Shown here: positions 61,754-64,000 of the stretch, in pieces
Layout: each line of letters starts with the position of its first letter
How positions within the stretch are numbered: the stretch's first letter is position 1
From: Streptosporangium pseudovulgare
GTDB taxonomy: Bacteria > Actinomycetota > Actinomycetes > Streptosporangiales > Streptosporangiaceae
Direction: 5' to 3'
DNA: 64,000 nt
Assembly: GCF_014648055.1 (NCBI RefSeq)
Contig: NZ_BMQJ01000001.1
Location: 590,741-654,740, forward strand
Made by a program: the position numbers and the translations under genes
Notes under the pieces: generated by a model
What the model was told of the DNA's origin: nothing
Database searches by the model: none
Seen by the model: only the letters and a program-made list of their open reading frames with translations

Positions 61754-63073
61754 TCAGGCCCTGCTCTGGTCGTGCTCCGGGGCGGTCTCGGCCGGGTCGG
61801 CCTCCTCCTCCGGGGGGACCCGCCGGACGAGGACCGTGCCGATCCGGTTGCGCCGCCCGGCGAGGCTCTCGGCCGTCAGGCTGAGGCCGTTCACGACGGC
61901 CTCGGAGCCGGCGATCGGCACCCGGCCCAGCGCGTGGGCCAGCAGGCCTCCGACGGTCTCCACGTCGTCGACCTCCAGCTCGGCGTCGAACAGGTCCTCC
62001 AGGTCTCCCACGGGGAGCCGGGCGGTCACCCGGACCGAACCGTCCTGCAGCGGCTCGACGCGCGGGGCCTCCTGGTCGTACTCGTCGGTGATCTCCCCGA
62101 CGATCTCCTCCAGGATGTCCTCGATCGTCACCAGGCCGGCCGTCCCGCCGTACTCGTCGATCACGATGGCCTGGTGGATCCGGCGGGCCTGCATCTCCCG
62201 CAGGAGCTGGTCGATCGGCTTGCTCTCGGGGACGTAGGCGGCCGGACGCATGATCGTCTCGACCTGCTCGGCGCGGCCCGCCTCGCCCGCCTCCTGCACC
62301 CGGCGCACGATGTCCCTGAGATAGGCGATGCCGATGACGTCGTCCTCGTTCTCGCCGACCACCGGGATGCGGGAGAAGCCGCTGCGCAGTGCGAGCGACA
62401 GGCCCTGGTGCAGGGTCTTGCCGCGCTCGATGAACACCATGTCGGTGCGGGGCACCATGACCTCGCGGACGATGGTGTCGCCGAGCTCGAAGACCGAATG
62501 GATCATCTCCCGCTCGTCCGGCTCGATGACCCTGCGCTCCTCGGCCAGGTCGACCAGGTCGCGCAGCTCGGCCTCGGAGGTGAACGGCCCCTCCCGGAAG
62601 CCCTTGCCGGGCGTCAGGGCGTTGCCCAGCAGGATGAGCAGCTTGGGCAGCGGGCCGAAGATCCGGGTGAGGCCGTACACCGGGGAGGCGCTGGCCAGCG
62701 CGACCGGCTCGGCGTGCTGGCGGCCCAGCGTGCGCGGGGAGACGCCGACGATGACGTAGCTGACGACGATCATGATCGCCGCGGCGGCGGTGTAGGCCCA
62801 GCCCTGGTCGCCGAGCCAGTCGATGCACAGCAGCGTGACGATCACCGTGGCGATCATCTCGCAGCTCAGCCGGATCAGGAGCAGCAGGTTGAGGTAGCGG
62901 GGCGGGTCGGCGACGATCTCCTGCAGCCGCGCGGAGCCCCGGCGCCCCTCGCGGACGAACTCCTCGGCCCGGACCCGCGAGATGCGCGTCAGCGCCGTCT
63001 CCGCGCTGGCTATCAGGCCGGCGACCACGACCAGGACGACCGCCGAGAACAACCACCCATTGGCACCGTTCAC
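61754..63073 (-). CDS. Hemolysin-family CNNM/CBS-domain protein (CorC/TlyC-like)
   Basis: A 439-residue membrane protein. A CNNM transmembrane domain ([60 protein letters not shown]) is followed by two CBS domains ([56 protein letters not shown]) and a CorC_HlyC C-terminal domain ([20 protein letters not shown]). Likely magnesium or cobalt efflux rather than hemolysis. GTG 63073 overlaps the ybeY stop by four bases; the longer frame to 63262 is a shadow inside ybeY. Confidence 0.93.
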   Translation of the reverse strand: MNGANGWLFSAVVLVVVAGLIASAETALTRISRVRAEEFVREGRRGSARLQEIVADPPRYLNLLLLIRLSCEMIATVIVTLLCIDWLGDQGWAYTAAAAIMIVVSYVIVGVSPRTLGRQHAEPVALASASPVYGLTRIFGPLPKLLILLGNALTPGKGFREGPFTSEAELRDLVDLAEERRVIEPDEREMIHSVFELGDTIVREVMVPRTDMVFIERGKTLHQGLSLALRSGFSRIPVVGENEDDVIGIAYLRDIVRRVQEAGEAGRAEQVETIMRPAAYVPESKPIDQLLREMQARRIHQAIVIDEYGGTAGLVTIEDILEEIVGEITDEYDQEAPRVEPLQDGSVRVTARLPVGDLEDLFDAELEVDDVETVGGLLAHALGRVPIAGSEAVVNGLSLTAESLAGRRNRIGTVLVRRVPPEEEADPAETAPEHDQSRA

Positions 63074-63552
63074 CGCTGGGCGCGCACCTCCCGCCACGAT
63101 TCGAGCAGTTCGGCCTGGAGGCCGAACATCTCCTTGTGCTCCTCCGGCTCGGCATGGTCGTAGCCGAGCAGGTGGAGGATGCCGTGGGTGCACAGCAGCT
63201 CCAGCTCGGCCTCGGTGCCGTGTCCCGCCTCGGCCCCCTGCCTGGCGGCGACCTGCGGGCACAGCACCACGTCACCGAGGAGGGCAGGGTCGGCGGGGGA
63301 GTCGCCCTCCTGCCGGGCGCCGCTGCCGCCGCCGGGCCGCAGCTCGTCCATCGGGAAGGACAGCACGTCCGTCGGGCCGGGCTCCCCCATCCACTGCTCG
63401 TGCAGAACCGCCATGGCCTCTTCGTCGACGATGAGGATCGACAGCTCGGCGAGCGGGTTGATGTCCATCCGCTCCAGCACATGGCCGGCCAGCGAGACGA
63501 TGAGGCCCTCGTCGACCTCGACGCCGGACTCGTTGTTGACCTCGATGCTCAC
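63070..63552 (-). CDS. ybeY: Endoribonuclease YbeY
   Basis: A 160-residue zinc endoribonuclease for rRNA maturation. The metal site HxxxHxxxxxH is [11 protein letters not shown] with the following [10 protein letters not shown]; the family stretch [13 protein letters not shown] and [11 protein letters not shown] are present. An insertion of about 15 Gly/Ser/Asp-rich residues separates the last two. ATG 63552 lies 19 bases after the phoH stop; the operon reads phoH-ybeY-hemolysin and continues through the lipoprotein to era. Confidence 0.95.
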   Translation of the reverse strand: MSIEVNNESGVEVDEGLIVSLAGHVLERMDINPLAELSILIVDEEAMAVLHEQWMGEPGPTDVLSFPMDELRPGGGSGARQEGDSPADPALLGDVVLCPQVAARQGAEAGHGTEAELELLCTHGILHLLGYDHAEPEEHKEMFGLQAELLESWREVRAQR

Positions 63553-63571
63553 CGGTCGTTCTCCACTACTT

Positions 63572-64000
63572 TCACGATCTTCCTCGGGGACGCTTGGCCA
63601 CGCCCTTGATCGGCTGCGGCGCGCTCTGCCGCTGCGACTCGTCGTAACGGCCGTAGGCGTCGACGATGTCGCTCACCAGCCTGTGCCGGACCACGTCGGC
63701 GCTGGTCAGCCTACTGAAATGAATGTCAGGGATGCCGTCGAGGATGTCCTGCACCACCCGCAGGCCGCTCTGGGTGCCGCCCGGCAGGTCGACCTGGGTG
63801 ACGTCGCCGGTGACGACGATCTTGGAGTTGAAGCCCAGGCGGGTCAGGAACATCTTCATCTGCTCGGGCGAGGTGTTCTGCGCCTCGTCCAGGATGATGT
63901 AGGCGTCGTTGAGCGTACGGCCGCGCATGTAGGCCAGCGGGGCGACCTCGATCGTGCCGGCCGCCATCAGCCGGGGGATCGACTCGGGGTCGAGCATGTC
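63572..64000 (-). CDS. phoH: PhoH-family ATPase, partial (right edge)
   Basis: The C-terminal ~143 residues of PhoH; the start lies beyond 64000. Visible are the Walker B-like [40 protein letters not shown] and [20 protein letters not shown], all typical, and the basic tail ends the gene. It works with YbeY/Era in RNA metabolism by context. Confidence 0.95.
   Translation of the reverse strand, partial: DMLDPESIPRLMAAGTIEVAPLAYMRGRTLNDAYIILDEAQNTSPEQMKMFLTRLGFNSKIVVTGDVTQVDLPGGTQSGLRVVQDILDGIPDIHFSRLTSADVVRHRLVSDIVDAYGRYDESQRQSAPQPIKGVAKRPRGRS

Overview
This window is chromosomal DNA of a high-GC actinobacterium. Gene content and order suggest the Streptosporangiales (inference; no 16S or other phylogenetic marker was compared). 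The order rpoD-dnaG-dgt-ppdK-glyS-znuACB/zur-uppS-recO on the left and leuA-era-(CDA-like)-hemolysin-ybeY-phoH on the right is a classic actinobacterial backbone, mostly on the minus strand. The middle, about 24-48 kb, is more accessory: two-component systems, TetR/XRE/ECF regulators, redox and membrane proteins, and IS debris.

Layout. 0-13 kb: a small YtxH-like protein, an MGH1-like glycosidase, a primary-type sigma factor, primase, a degenerate LytM/M23 lipoprotein, dGTPase, pyruvate phosphate dikinase (with a striking double palindrome upstream) and glycyl-tRNA synthetase. 13-17 kb: a Zur-regulated zinc uptake operon (znuA, znuC, znuB, zur) behind a readable TTGACA/CATACT promoter with an overlapping Zur box. 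17.6-20.9 kb: uppS and recO, split by a compact IscB element: an intact-looking IscB RNA-guided nuclease, a structured upstream region that fits an omega RNA (HEARO type), and an IS200/IS605-like right-end hairpin. No TnpA transposase is present. This is the most interesting locus of the window.

21-32 kb: a CDP-alcohol phosphatidyltransferase pair, a NarL-type two-component system, an Lrp/DDAH/ornithine aminotransferase arginine module, a decayed DUF234-type ATPase, and an ECF sigma factor with its membrane partner. 31-42 kb: PhoD-like phosphatase, Glu/Leu/Phe/Val dehydrogenase, oxidoreductases, two TetR modules with clear operators, IS fragments, and a WhiJ-like trio (ATP-binding protein, XRE/DUF5753 regulator, DUF397). 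42-48 kb: a DUF6220 protein coupled to a membrane-embedded multicopper oxidase, an Ohr/OsmC protein with a repeat-rich extension, and a secreted phospholipase D-like protein. 49-57 kb: leuA with a 14-codon leucine leader peptide and overlapping hairpin, a second two-component system, a membrane serine hydrolase, and an overlapping pair of a solute-binding-domain protein and a polytopic membrane protein. 57-64 kb: a membrane pseudokinase, then the conserved era-ybeY-phoH block; phoH runs off the right edge.

A genome-wide theme is leaderless expression: at least ten genes have a TANNNT hexamer 6-8 bases before an ATG or GTG and no Shine-Dalgarno sequence. All homology calls are made from motif recognition only; no database search was run.
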